From Schistocephalus solidus (Eukaryota; Platyhelminthes; Cestoda; Diphyllobothriidea; Diphyllobothriidae): DNA of 64,000 nt. The notes beneath the pieces were generated by a model, which saw only the letters and a program-made list of their open reading frames with translations, had not been told where the DNA came from and made no database searches. The DNA lies in NCBI GenBank assembly GCA_017591395.1, contig WEDG01007018.1, forward strand, positions 47,666 to 111,665. The letters run 5' to 3'. Below, piece after piece: positions 46,318 to 58,260 of this stretch. Position numbers and translations under genes: made by a program. Every line of letters begins with the position of its first letter. The stretch's first letter is position 1.

Positions 46318-49040
46318 TCAGGAGTGGAACTGTCAGGAGTGGAACTATAAAACTAAACGGAAAGAGCATATTCCTTTCCGCATGCAACTCGCCAAAGCTT
46401 CATTTTCATGTAATTTTAAATTAAAAATGATTGCATCCACTTCCCTCTGTATGGTCTTCCAGTTGTCTTTGTTGGCCCATGCTGGACCAGATGTCCCGAT
46501 CGCGCACCTTGTCTAAACAAAGAAGGACACTCGAGAACACGGCCTTGAGTGCCAGCTACAAGGGCGTTTGATGCAAACGCAATCGACCAAGCGCACACAG
46601 GGTTTCTTCATTTGTCGGAGGTTTGAACAAGCTATTTCTGGGCGGCAGCCGAGAGAGGTTACGGCATTGCGGTGACCGTTCGCACACACCGCATGCAAGC
46701 CCTGTCTTCAAGCAGAATCACAGCGGGCGCGAAAGACGCGTGAAAGCGCCACGTGGAAGAACGACCTTCAGATTAAAAAAAACTGCAGAGCATCGAAAAT
46801 CTTGCAGCTTCAGTCGAAACTTCCTGCGTGATCAAGGTCACTAAACACTTATTGACACACCGTGTACGTCACCTTCGCAGTTGATCTCTTAGTGATTCGG
46901 GTGGTTGAACAGATTTTCAATTTCTGTGAATTCCATGAATTTAACAGCAATCGATCATTACATAGGATGCCTTTGTTATCATAAAATTATACTAATTTTT
47001 TATTCAGCTTTTTGTAACATAAGTTAGTTTTAATAGGAGGTTTTTAACTATACTTAATTATTTACCATGACGGCGTCATGCAGTGATACAAGATTGGCGA
47101 AACGCGCATCTGGGCCTTTAGCTAATATCTGTGTTGCCAGTATTGTGCGTATTTGCCTACTACTGACTGTCTTTTGGTAGCTAGTAGATGTTACGCGGTT
47201 ATTCCGCAGTAGTTGATGCACTCGGGTTCAAACATTCAGTTCACCTTCCGGACCAAGCCTGGAAAAGTTTGTTCCAGAGGATTTTTTCCATGTTCGTAAA
47301 TTACTTTCCTTGGAAAGTAAAAAAGGCAATGGAGGTCACACAGGATCCCGTTTTCGCCCTCCCACAAACAAAGACTCTTTTTGCCAAATTTTCTCTGCAT
47401 TTACTTGCAAAGAACGTCTCTATAGATGATCCCCAGGGGAAAAAAAATTTTGAAATCCGGAACAAGAGTTTTAAAAATTGACAGAAATTGTGGTCCTAGT
47501 TTAAATTATAAAGCGGTTTATGAGGCATCCGGTACAAAAAGTTAAATATTTGAAACTTAATTCTACCGGAAACAGGCTCGGATACTGCGTCTCAAAAATT
47601 GGGGTCATATAGAAACCTACATCGGAGAGGCACGTTGTGTTGTGCCTTAATCGTTTGACTACAGTGTGAAAGGGAAACAAGCGATAATGATAGAAACAAA
47701 TAGGCAAGGATATGTTATGTAGTCGGGGTCAGCAACAGATAACCCGTGGAACTTGTTTTATGGGAAGTAATAGTAATAGGGGTTATGCAGTTGGGGCCTT
47801 AGGACGCAGGCCCCTAACCCAAATCCAAGCCTTAGCTGTAAACATAATCCAAACTTAAATCCACCCCTAACCCGAGGAATAACTTAACGGAAACTGACAT
47901 CTTAAATAAATATAGTATCGGTATCGGACCCTATGTAAGTGAAAATGCAACGGGTGATAGGCGGGAGACAGATCGATAAACCGGCTTATACAGCTGTGGT
48001 TCGAACTCCAGGTCTTGCGCAGCCTCCTGTCTGTCCTTGCTGCTTTGCTTTTAGCCCAAATATAGAATTTCTAGTCGGCCGCCAAGGTGTAAGGAGCCAT
48101 TTGGGACAGTGGATCACCCCTCCGCATTACAAGTTTGCACTCGTTACTTCCTGTAGCTGTGTGGACAATTTATAAATTAGCTTGATCTTTTTGCACTACA
48201 TATCCAGCCAATAGTTTGATATAGATTCCGAGGCTGAAGTATGTTTCTAATAATAGACGTAAGCTACATAACAGACGCACGACCAGAGGTAACGGCAGGT
48301 CACGTAGGTCGCTACTAAATCGCCAGCCGACAGTTAGTCTTTCCTCTTATTACTCTTAGTTGAGGTCTGGCTGAATGGTAACAGCCAATAAACGAGAAAC
48401 GGTCGCTCGGGTCGCCCTGTCTTCAGATCATTAAATAAAGTTCAATTCAGCTGGTTCTCCCGATACGATCTCCCCAGGGTACTACAAAGGATCCAAATGA
48501 AGGGCAAAGTTAGGTCAATGAATTTACGAATAGTGCTTAAAAATGGAAAGAACGAGGCTCTCGTTAGCCGATTGCCAAAAATATGGACAATAGATCGATG
48601 ACTATGGTTACACCTTAACCTTCTGTGGCTGCTAGGCCCTCTACGGATGACATACATTCCTGCGTGCTTGATTATTTTCCTTCCCCGATAAGCAGTATTT
48701 CCTGCAGTCGCATATTTGGCGGATATTCTTCAGACGACTCAGGTTGGACATGTGAATTTTCTAGTTACCGCCAAAGGCCCGTCATCAGACTAAATTGCTA
48801 TGGGATTCGGGATTTTTATCGCAGCGGGTTATGTTGATAGGGGAGACCCTGATCGCTACGACCATCTGACCTGGTTCCTTAAAAGGAAATAAGAAGTGAG
48901 ACGCCATTTGGGAGGATAGTTTATTCCGTACAGAACTGGGGTTGAAGGAAGTTGGCTGCCTTGCACGTCCAGCCGCCGCATCTGCGACAGCGAACAGCTC
49001 TTAAATAAGTTTGCTTGCCACTGCTGCCTTGTGGTTAGGT
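46318..49040. other. Mostly unassigned; short repeat fragments
   Basis: 47,100-47,215 matches parts of 2,040-2,350 (GGGC.TTTAGCTA.TA.CTGT, GGTTATTCCGCAGT). 47,810-47,875 has CCCTAACC-type telomere-like units without clear MITE ends. No gene is supported; open frames are short. Confidence 0.45.
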
Positions 49041-49139
49041 TCTTGATTCAAAGCGCAAGAGGCGACAACCTCGAACAAACAATCCGAGCGGCTGTTGGGG
49101 ACTCGCCTGTATTCAAAATCCCCAGGAAAATCATGAACA

Positions 49140-49905
49140 ATGTCCGATTACAGTACTATGATCCATGCAACGGCGTCCGCGGGAACCGACGCGTTCCTCA
49201 ACTCTGGTCAAGTGGTGCGGGCAAATAGTGTACAAGCTGGACTAATCAACCGGGACCAGACTATTGGTATTGGATGCTGGAATGTGCGAACTTTTCTGGA
49301 CCAATGTACCCAAAGGTTGACGGCACGCAGTCTTCATCAGTACCACGTGGACATCTGCTACCTGTCTGAAGTCCGAATCCCCCACTCAGGTTCAAGAGAA
49401 ATAAATATCCGGGGAGTCATCTCCCACTTCACCCTGTACCACAGCTGCCCATGGGACTCGTCTAGTAGACACGGTGTGTTTATTGCCGTCTCGGATCAAG
49501 CAAACCGTGCACTACTTGCATGGGAACCAGTCAATGACCGAATGGCTTAAGCGCGACTGAAGGGGCACTTTACCAACATCTCTGTCGTCTCCATGTACGC
49601 ACTAATATCATCTGCCGAACAGTGCGATATAGAGGTCTTCTACTAGCAACTACAGGAGTTAGTAGATAGGCTACCCAGCCGTGATCTGTTGATTGTTGTG
49701 GGGGATTGGAATGGTAGGACTGGATCTGGGGACTCGTCAAACAGTCACCTTATAGGCCGGGTTGGGCTTGGCTCTCGATGCGACAATGGTGAGAGAATGC
49801 TAAATTCCACTGATCAGAACCGGATGTTTGTCATGAACACGTGGTTCCAGGACCACCAGAAACATCTGCTGACTTGGTATTCAAACGACAGTCATACCGC
49901 CAGTC
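49140..49905 (+). pseudogene. APE endonuclease of the second LINE family
   Basis: Reads IGIGCWNVRTFLDQCTQRLT, YHVDICYLSEVRIP (SE of the catalytic strand), then after a TAA near 49,548 VVSMYALISSAEQCD and LLIVVGDWNGRTGSGD (Asp and Asn motif). NNGERML-like and NTWF segments follow. The domain then stops at TWYSNDSHTASQ where the usual WRSPD and final Asp-His part should lie. Confidence 0.8.
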
Positions 49906-50880
49906 AACTACCGTCGGCTTTATTGACTTCGCCGCTGCGTTCGAATCCGTACATCGTGAGTCCTTATGGCGAATAATAGAACTTGATGGTGTGCCGGTCA
50001 AAATCATTGCCTTGATCGCTTTACCACTGCGTGAGTCCTCGTCGATAACAATAACTCCCAGCTCATCGATATCGGATCTGGTGTTCGAAAAGCTTGCCTT
50101 CTATCGCCCATTTCGTTCAACTACGCCATTGACAGGATTCTCTGGAAGGCCCTACACGGTTTTTACGGTGTGGAATTTGCACCCGGACGCCGCCTGACTT
50201 ACCTAGACTACGCTGTCGATATCGCCTTGCTAGCCTCAAGCTTTGGTGATCTATAGTATGTGGGGTTGCGGGTGGATGAGATCGCTATTTCGGTCAGCCT
50301 ATCCATAAACACTAGGAAGTCCAAATTGGTTTTCGAGCTGCATCCCTAACCAGGAGAAAGCACCCCTCAGGATAAATGGCTGTCAACTTGAAGAAGTAGA
50401 CAATTTCGAATACCTCGGGGCGAGGATGCTGCCGAATGTACAGAGTAAGGACGACATTGCCTCCCGAATCGACGTTGCTCGCCAGGTTTTCTTGATCCTT
50501 CGAAAGTGCGTATGGACCCGACGCGACTTCTCTGTCGCCATGACTGCCACGAGGCAGTCCGCACTCGCTACAACAATATAGCCAGGATATCTAAGGCCGT
50601 CCAAGCAAAGACGACTGAGGTGGTTTGGGCACGTTCTCCGTTGCACGCCTCACGAGCTGAGTTCTACTGCTCTCGATCCGGCGCCACTGCCAATTTGGAG
50701 GCGTCGAAGAGGAGGGCAACTAAAAACCTGTCTCGACGTGGTTCGGCAAGACATGGGAGCGGTGCTCGGTCTTCGGCATCCGTCGCTGAAGAACAGAATG
50801 GGTTGAGCTATCCAGGTCTGCTGCCACGAATTGTCACGAGTGGAGACGTAAAATACGTGGCATCCTCGAGGCCGGCTAGA
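49905..50880 (+). pseudogene. RT of the second LINE family
   Basis: Starts at the IDFAAAFESVHRESLWRIIE block (49,920), lacking the first RT motifs. After a deletion, FNYAIDRILWKALHG and LTYLDYAVDIALLASSFGDL follow. The catalytic YADD is YAVD (50,209-50,220), so one catalytic aspartate is gone. FEYLGARMLPNVQSKDDIAS and RLRWFGHVLRCTPHELS complete the C-terminal part in shifted frames. Confidence 0.8.
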
Positions 50881-50990
50881 TCAGACATGATCGTAGCCGT
50901 AACAAGTACAAGTAAGTACGTGCGTGTAGAGCGAGAGGTCCAGCGTTCAACATGCGCACGATGCCAGAAATTTCTAGAAGGATGCTAGAA

Positions 50991-51832
50991 ATTCCTAGAA
51001 GGATTGGGTACGCGGAAGGGTAACTCAGTACTGCGTAGAGCAGCAGAATTAAGCGTGGGGAACGGACGGATAGGTATGGGTTCCTAGCGGTCGATCTTAA
51101 CCAAAATTTCCAATGAGCCTTCTCCTGTTTCATTAATACCAGACCAGAGGATATGAATAATGATCAAATGTCCCTGATTTGCCTGTGGACGCGGACCTCA
51201 CGCGCCAAAACGGAGCATAATTTGAACACCTCACGCAGAGAATTAATGTCCTCAAAGAAACGAGGATGTGATGACCCTTTTAGTATTTTCCCGAGTTACG
51301 TTGTTCCAACCGGCGGACGATCGGTACATCTCAAATCTCGCATAGGTATCAGGAAAGAAAGAATTCACCCACCTGTCTGTGAAGAAGTACCCAGAGATTG
51401 AGTGTACTAGAGTTACCATAGAACTGTTTTCTACGCACTTCATACTTATACAGGATTCCTTGAATTCACGTTAAGGCTCTCTCTTGGTGATGACTGAGGC
51501 CCTGTTGGTGTCAATTTTGGCCTGCAGAGTAGTTCAGCATGGAGAAGCGCCGATGCAACTAAGCATCAAGCACAGTTTGGAACAAGCTCAAATCGGGATA
51601 AGGAGAAATGTTTTGATCACGGCGATAACGTGGGTCTGGTGACTGTCAGACTCCGAATGAAGTGAAGGGGCTAACTGGGTACAAAGTAACCAAATAGCAA
51701 CTAAAGCGCCGTAACCTTGGGCACGCGCAAACCGAGGCCTATCGACCCCCACGCCACTTGCACATGGCGCAGTTCAAACGGCGAATCGATCAACACGACC
51801 GGCGCTGCTGATCCGCGCCCGGGGAAGAAAGC
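50991..51832. other. Upstream region of the CFAP20-like gene
   Basis: A small ATG frame at 51,153-51,401 (82 codons: MNNDQMSLICLWTRTSRAKT to PPVCEEVPRD) has no recognised domain. I see no clear TATA box. The 5' leader of the next gene probably lies here. Confidence 0.3.
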
Positions 51833-52396
51833 ATGTATAGAACGGCCTATCAATGCGGCCTTCTTTCTATATTCTTCTCAGTTGGCCAAAAACCTCTGCT
51901 AAATTGGAAGACCGAGGCTAAATCGGGAAACATAAAACGCCTGACGGACCCAGCCATACGTTCACTTGTTTTGGACATACGCGGAACTAATGTCACTACA
52001 ACCTTCATTGAGACCCCACCAGACCCACACGACTCACTTGGCATCCGAATGCCCATCTTTGTTGTCCTCTTCAAAAACATGAACAGGTTCTTCTCTTTTG
52101 AGATCGAGACGGTGGATTTCTCTGGATTCCACAGGCGATTTCGGGCGAGTAATTTCACTAAAAACACGCTTATACGCCAGTTTTGCACAAAAATGCCTCT
52201 TTTCCTTCATCCTGGCTGGAATACTGTGGTATTTGATCTGAACCGACTCATGGAATACTGTTATAAACAAAGGCTCCTGGAAGTTACTCGGGTGCGAATA
52301 AACGCCAATTGCCGACTCAGACGAGTCTACTTCTGCGATCGAGCATACAGCGACGACGAAATACCGAAGGAATACCGCATTCAGGTTCTGCAATAA
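51833..52396 (+). CDS. CFAP20: CFAP20-like protein (DUF667 family), intact, intronless
   Basis: 187 codons from ATG 51,833 (A at -3) to TAA. It aligns without gaps to my recollection of animal CFAP20/BUG22 over its length: LLSIFFSVGQKPL (res 10-22), GNIKRLTD (32-39), SLVLDIRGTNVTTTFI (44-59), FFSFE (86-90), RRFRASN (101-107), GWN (128-130) and NANCRLRRVYFCDRAYSDDE (158-176). CFAP20 is a ciliary axoneme protein that stabilises doublet microtubules. The match looks near half of positions, low for a family usually highly conserved, so this may be a divergent paralogue. No intron and no poly-A tract are visible. It faces a minus-strand gene whose stop is about 130 bp away. Confidence 0.85.
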   Translation: MYRTAYQCGLLSIFFSVGQKPLLNWKTEAKSGNIKRLTDPAIRSLVLDIRGTNVTTTFIETPPDPHDSLGIRMPIFVVLFKNMNRFFSFEIETVDFSGFHRRFRASNFTKNTLIRQFCTKMPLFLHPGWNTVVFDLNRLMEYCYKQRLLEVTRVRINANCRLRRVYFCDRAYSDDEIPKEYRIQVLQ

Positions 52397-52523
52397 GCAC
52401 GCCGTTAAAAAATGACGGATTCCGGCTTCACGTATATGGTACAAACAAGAGACCAGAAGCATGAATGGATGCTCATTCTATACGAAAAATGTATGTACAA
52501 ACACAAATGGAGGATAATCACAG

Positions 52524-52622
52524 TCAAAAGAGGCAGCGTTTCTTTGGGGGAGTGGCCTTAAGTTTTTGACTCTCCCTTTCAATTTTTCGCTGCAATGCTA
52601 ACTTCCTCCGTAATTCCTTCTC
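52524..52622 (-). CDS. Terminal exon of an unrecognised minus-strand gene
   Basis: Follows the acceptor CGTCTGCTTTTAG and reads EKELRRKLALQRKIERESQK then LKATPPKKRCLF and TGA. It is strongly basic and probably helical or coiled coil. Phase 0 at the acceptor agrees with the donor of the next exon upstream. I do not recognise the protein. Confidence 0.55.
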   Translation of the reverse strand, partial: EKELRRKLALQRKIERESQKLKATPPKKRCLF

Positions 52623-52786
52623 CTAAAAGCAGACGTAAAGAAAAACAAATGTTAACTGAATTCTTCGATCCGTCTCAAGCATTGAAAGGTACGCCGCTTT
52701 CACTAAGAAAAACAGCTGGAATTTTGTCCGTAACATCCAAATAAAGGCATGAATGAGATGCTACTAAAAGCAACAAAATTGGCGTA

Positions 52787-52976
52787 CTTCTTCAGTTTCG
52801 ACCTGCTTTTGTGAGGTCGGTTGCTCAAGTGTGGAACATGAATCGTTCGAGGATTCTGTGGCTGAGACTGCTTCCGGAGGTAGCACAAACAATCTGTGTG
52901 ATGCCTCCACGAAGCGTTCAAAGGCCTCTTTGTTCAAATGTTCTCCTTTTGCGCAAGTTTCCTCTAGAGAATTAGC
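52787..52976 (-). CDS. Internal exon of the same minus-strand gene
   Basis: Begins after GGTTTTTCTAG at 52,976 and reads ANSLEETCAKGEHLNKEAFE and RFVEASHRLFVLPPEAVSAT, ending near QKQVETEE at a GTACGC donor. The intron to the next exon is about 165 bp. Both boundaries are phase 0. The exon is acidic and Ser/Glu-rich, with no known domain. A GT after KQ (CAG|GTCGAA) is an alternative donor in the same phase. Confidence 0.5.
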
Positions 52977-54335
52977 CTAGAAAAACCACGCGGAAAGTAA
53001 ATCGCTGGAAAAGATGACGTTGAAGAGTTTTACGTAGGTGAAAGATGGATAAAAAATGGTTAAATTTAATTCACCCGCACTATCGAGATATGTGAAATTA
53101 TTGAGTTAGTTTTTGTTGAATACCCGATAGAGTAAGTACGCGAAAAACCGCTGGTTCATCCTCGTGTTATCAACTGGGAACAGCGGCCAATATGATTGGA
53201 CATTAAATGTGCTACTAACTATTAACAAGTAGATCCTTATTAATAATATAACGAGCAACCCAATGCACGCCCTATCCATAACAAAGAGCCAAAATGCATC
53301 GAATACAGCTAAATTATGCATTTACATTTTCACCCGGAGCTTATTTAAATATCATGTGCTTGATTAAGAACCAAACAATGAACGGAAAAAGTCAGATAAC
53401 AAGTAAGCAGTATATTAAGATTGTCAACAAAGCTACTGTATTTCTGTGGTGATCCAGTTTTGTCCGCTCTTTCTAAAATATAGACGAGACTGGGTTAAAA
53501 AAATGTTCTGTATACCCTTAAAAATTGAGGTCTGAGGAAAAAATATGTGCTATTGACCAAAATATAAGAATTTAAAGTTCCCAGGGTAAGCGCGATGTCT
53601 AAGGACGACTAAAAAACCTATTTTCGTTGGATTTCTCTCTACTCGGAGAGACATAGGGCACATGTAGTTTAATTTTATCAATAATAAATAGAAATCACTA
53701 GAGGTAAAAGTCAGCATATTAGCCCTCAAAAAATAAAGGGGCTGCGTTGGTAGAGGAACATGTTCTCTCTATCATTACCTTTTTACCAAAGCGAAAATGC
53801 TGCCAAATCTTCCTAAAATCCAGTACCAAACGAATTAGAAAATCATGGTAAACGGCGAGCCAATTTTTAAGAAAGACAACGAATCAGTTCGGAGCAAAAC
53901 CTTCCTAATACTTCGCGGAATGAGTCGAGTCAGAAGCTGCCACTATAATTTTCATGACAAGACTCGGGGAGTCATGGTTCGCGTCACTATACGCAAAAAG
54001 CTTGTAAGACGTGTAATTATGTCGGGACGAGTGGCACTCCGGTGTTTTTCTTACGTAAGTGGCCAAATTTGACCGATTGCGTTTACGGGACATTTTCATT
54101 AATGTGATGCAGATAATCTTTCGGTTACTTGATCCAACCGGAGTCTGCAGAGCCTGCTCGACTAGCCAATTTTGTCATGAATTAATAACGTGAGAATAAT
54201 CGCTAGGGTTGTGAAGACTCACTAGTTCCGGCCGTCTCTTTGCTCACATGGGGATGAAAAACTCTTAAAAACTGAAAAATTGTCAAGTTAACGAGATTTA
54301 AGACAACTGGCCGAATATCCAGATCGCATTCATAC
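52977..54335. other. Probable intron or intergenic DNA
   Basis: A minus frame 54,099-53,905 (64 codons, ATYVRKTPECHSSRHNYTSY) has coding-like composition but no good donor before its stop. Nothing else is supported. Confidence 0.3.
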
Positions 54336-54487
54336 CGGGTATGTAAAAAAGATTGCGAAAAAACACTTAATAAAACGACGAACGTTTTCATGCACTTCAA
54401 ACGTAAGATGCAGCCACAAAAAAAGGTTTATACGATCTTTAGCGAGGCGATGCTGTTTGCGTTCTACCACATAGGTAAGACGAGCTC
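54336..54487 (-). CDS. Possible exon, minus strand
   Basis: The open stretch between an acceptor TTCTAAGCAG (before 54,487) and a GTATGA donor (after 54,336) reads ARLTYVVERKQHRLAKDRIN then LFLWLHLTFEVHENVRRFIK and CFFAIFFTYP. It ends in phase 0, compatible with the exon at 52,976. The protein is not recognised. Membership in the same gene is a guess. Confidence 0.35.
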
Positions 54488-54718
54488 CTGCTTAGAAGAC
54501 CTGCAAAAATACGCTACAAATGACGGGTAAAGACCACGAATACTTACACTAAATGATGTCGTACGAGTTAACCTGTGTATATTAAAGCCGTGCAGAATAA
54601 TTTTGCTGGGAATTTTTTACTGTATGAAGATAGTACAGCGTTCTGTGGCAAAAATTAAACCGAGGATGGTCTTCGAAAAAAACGCGAATAAGGAAGAAAA
54701 TTGTGATATCGAAAAGTA

Positions 54719-55110
54719 ATGACCTCCGTCTTCTTAAGCGGGTTGCTAGACACGACAGCGGAATTCACCTTAATGTCCACACGCCCCACCTACTTTGCAC
54801 ACCTGACAACTTTACCATCTTTAGCGCAACCAGCTCCCTATCAACCGGTGTTGCTACCGGTAGCAGTATCACCACAGAAACCCAACCAACGACAACCAAT
54901 CTATCTTGTTCATGCTGTCGACGCACATGCATATCACTCATCGGCGTGGTCAGCCACTTGCGAATCCATAACAGCGAGTCTGGCGGACCACTGCAAGAAA
55001 CAGCAATATACATCGGCCACACCCGTTCAATTGCCCATACAGCTCATGTGCATTCAGTAACCACATGTGCTTCGACGAAAATCTGCAGCAAACCATCGCA
55101 GACCTAATCC
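54719..55110 (+). pseudogene. LINE zinc-finger tail fragment
   Basis: Thr/Ser-rich linker, then CSCCRRTCISLIGVVSHLRI and H matches the CPHCDRTF...LVGHLRIH finger of the LINE family. The next finger is frame-shifted (IAHTAHVHSV). It is isolated from any RT. Confidence 0.7.
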
Positions 55111-55149
55111 TTTCACCAAACATCCGTCACACATCACACTACACAGATA

Positions 55150-55860
55150 CGGGGTCGGCGCCTCTCATGAGTGGAAAATATGTTTCTCAACTCATGTTCT
55201 AGATGGCCTATATAGCGCTCTAGTGCATGTAAGATCCGAGCAACCAACCCGTTTTTGTGAAACCTAGTGATGTGTGTGCGGTACACGTAGACGGACTGCT
55301 TTGCCCTATCGGCCAACTGCGCTCAATCCCCAATATATGACGGCTGGCCGGTTTGGACAGTGTGCTGATGCTTGGGAGAGATAAGAGGGATTAGGGAAGA
55401 TCTTGAGGACTCCGACCGCAAGCGCATATTTCCAACTATAAACAATCTGATACGCTTTAAAACTATAAAGATGTGCTAAAAGCAGTGATTTGAAAAGCTG
55501 CAAACCGACGGGATAACTCGATCCCCTCAGGATGTAGTCAGACTGCAATGGCTTCTAAGCAGTATGGCTTCTGTGGCACTTTCATTTAGATTCTTGTTTC
55601 TGTGAAAAATCGGTCCAGCGTGCGCGGACCAGGCCTACGCGGCTCGCACAGACGGGTTATCTAGCTTCGTTAGTCACTGCGCCCGATTCTGCCTCGAGTC
55701 TTTTTGATTCTGCCTTGACAGCGGGCTCAGGTGGATGGGGGAGGAGATTGGGGTAGATGCGTCGCAAGCATACTACCACTAAGAAATAATTAATGCGCAA
55801 GTTATGGACCTGCGCTCACTTAGATGTTCAGAACACGGTGGACTTCGAAGTTCGCTAAAG
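55150..55860 (+). repeat. Composite C-A-B repeat, diverged copy
   Basis: Contains the C-block GCGGTACACGTAGACG and CCGGTTTGGACAGTG, the TATA-like CCAACTATAAACAATCTGAT (55,432 on), GCTAAAAGCAGTG, and the A and B pieces CGGGCTCAGGTGGATGGGGG and AATTAATGCGCAAGT. It is older than the array copies. Confidence 0.75.
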
Positions 55861-57290
55861 ATCGAGCTGTCAACTGAAAATTTAGATAGAATAACGCGTA
55901 GGGCAGAGACGTGCCATTAGCGCAATGTGCTTTTGGCAAGGCAATTTCAAAAAGGAACAGAGCTATTCATTAAAACTCTCAAGAGTTGTAGGAAAATTGT
56001 GAATTGAAACAACCTCCATTAGAATGAAAACTTAAGCGAAGTGACAACTTTCTTGTTAAGCGATAAAGCTGAGGGTTTACGATCTACATCCGGAACAATT
56101 TGTTCGATAGTGAATGCATATGAACAAGAATTTATTTTTAGGTAAATTATATAAGCACAAGGATATCGTATTCGAAAGGTGAAAATCCCAATAAAATGTA
56201 AACCCCGTGTAGTCGAGCACGCCTAAGGTTCCCGGTAATCAAAAAGCCACAATACAATAGAGTTTCTATTATCAATTTTTTTAAACGGCGCAAGGGCTTT
56301 CCAGACAATAGAGTTGATCAATCGATTCATCCACGATCCTAACCTGGTCCCTGGATATCTGCTCTGAATACTGAGAAACTCTGTTTTAACCTAGACTATA
56401 GGCTCGCGTTTGCCATTGAAGGTCGCGAGACTTGCGCTACTCAACCTGGTGGAATCTATCTCAGTTTACAAGCGAAGTTCAAACTTCAAGGTATTTATCA
56501 GCAAATAACTTAAAAATTCAAATGCTCCACTTTAAAGTGCAGGTAATCCAGGCACTGAGTTGTCGTATACACTACTTGACTTGCAAGTGTCAACTGCTAT
56601 AGTTTAAACGTCCTCACACAGAGAGGGTAGAACAAGAATTTGCTTTAGAAGCTCGCGTCTCCATGTGAACACACTCAAGTACACAGGCGTAGGTGTATTT
56701 AACTGCATGAGTATGTTTTGTTCGAAAAGCAACGACTAAGTAAAGGCTGTCGAGAAACCAAAAGGATCAGCACAAGGGATCATAAATGATACAATTTTCA
56801 CAGATTAAACTAGCAAGTGAAACAAATACTTCTGTTCATGATGAACACGAAGAAATAGTCGTCATATGGTTTAATGTGACACGTTAACACATCTTCGAAC
56901 AAAGTGACCTAACCTGAAGGGTTGGAATGTAAGTTTAGGATGGAAGTTCTAGAATGTTAATATCAACTCACGCTATTTAATCCAGGTGTTGTTTCATGCA
57001 TACGCGCGCCATGTGGCCCAGATGTACACATGTTATTTAGAGCCAACACCAAGGGATCCAACAAATGGGCACGAATCTAAATATCAAACTGCATTAAAAA
57101 AATACAAACCACGTCAAAATTACAGACAAATGCGTTGACTTTATAGATAATCTGCACTCCCTTCAGATGAGTGCTATATTCGCACGAAAGAGTGTCACTA
57201 TCTGCGAGAAATTTCACATTATCCACACTGGCACTAATGCATTTAGCAATCAGTTCTTTTCGCCTTACTTAAATCACAAACTATGGAAGG
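55861..57290. other. No recognisable gene
   Basis: AT-rich sequence with short open frames only. Confidence 0.4.
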
Positions 57291-57292
57291 GT

Positions 57293-57560
57293 TTAGATGC
57301 TTAGACATTCGTTAGTGGAAACAAATCTCACTTTGAACCGTTCATAAAAGTCCACGTCAGAGATGGTTTCTGCCCACAAGCCATAACGTTGCAAGAGAAA
57401 AGTCATGGAGTCAAGCTTAGTTTTTCTTTTATTACATTCAGAGCAAGTGCAATTAATTTGTGAACGAATAAGATGAGTGACACCATTAGCATGGCGAAAG
57501 AAATCCATGCAGAAAACAGCTGACAACGACGAGATTTCAAACAGTTCGGCTAGAATGTAA
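57293..57560 (-). CDS. Unrecognised coding-like ORF with a Cys pair
   Basis: Minus frame reads NRYILAELFEISSLSAVFCM then DFFRHANGVTHLIRSQINCT, CSECNKRKTKLDSMTFLLQR and YGLWAETISDVDFYERFKVR to a stop. C-x-C-x2-C suggests a small metal site. Composition looks coding. It could be the last exon of a gene running from 58.3 kb. No family is recognised. Confidence 0.4.
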
Positions 57561-57563
57561 CGA

Positions 57564-57790
57564 TTTCAAAGAAGTTCAAAACCTGGGTAGAGGGGAAAAG
57601 AAAAGCACAGGTTTCGTTCGGGAAACAAGAACCTTCGACTATCTAGTTGCCATTCTGCTAGGAGCTGCATAATGATGGAATATAAACACAGCAGGCGCAG
57701 AGCAACTAACATACGACGAATGTACAGCTTAGCGGTTAAGGACTGCAAGGATGGCAGACAGTGAGTAACGAGAAGAAGTGGGAATAAATC
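57564..57790 (-). CDS. Coding-like ORF with a SOCS-box-like segment
   Basis: Minus frame reads GWDLFPLLLVTHCLPSLQSL then TAKLYIRRMLVALRLLCLYS. LPSLQSL...YIRRML resembles the BC-box half of SOCS boxes (LPSLQxLCR..IR), which recruit elongin B/C. No SPRY, ankyrin or WD partner domain can be shown. The match is short and may be chance. Confidence 0.3.
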
Positions 57791-57989
57791 CCAGCCTCAA
57801 ACGAACTGATTGGAATTGATTAACCAATTGGCAGTCATCCGGATGACAAAGGGAAAAGGAGACTTTAGGAAATGGTAAATGTCTAATATAAAAGAGCACG
57901 AGTATAATTTATAGCAAATGGAATAAGTTACACCATGGATGAGTTACAGCAAGCGACAACCTATCCGGATGATAATTGTCGCTGACATG

Positions 57990-58260
57990 TCAGCTAAATA
58001 ACCAATGGGGAATGCAGCGCAGTGGGCAACTGCAGAGAAGGGCCGTGGGATGCGCTGAGGTAGCCAGAAGACTGTTGAGAAGCGTTGCGGTGTAGGGGTC
58101 GGCGGTAAAGAGGGTTATTTTTAAAAAAACAGTAAAACGATCGACATCCCAGGTCCGTGCGTTAAAAATTTCCACTTCATTCTGACAATGCATCAAATCT
58201 ACTTGGGAATTTTACAGCGGCCAAAGAGCGTGAATCAAGGACGCGAACGCCACGGTCGCA
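57990..58260 (-). CDS. Coding-like ORFs, unrecognised
   Basis: Minus frame 58,196-57,990 starts MMHCQNEVEIFNARTWDVDR; an overlapping upstream frame reads CDRGVRVLDSRSLAAVKFPS and ends at 58,177. Both recall beta-propeller strands but show no full repeat. Together with 57.3-57.8 kb they may be exons of one host gene. Confidence 0.25.

Larger units (their letters stand above)
49040..50990 (+). mobile_element. Second LINE family, APE endonuclease plus RT, internally deleted
   Basis: The order is leader, APE endonuclease, an abrupt jump into RT, then the RT C-terminus and 3' tail near 50,890-50,930 with ACAAGTACAAGTAAGTA repeats. It is related to the 59-60 kb copy and distinct from the zinc-finger LINE. 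Two internal deletions and many shifts make it dead. Confidence 0.8.
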
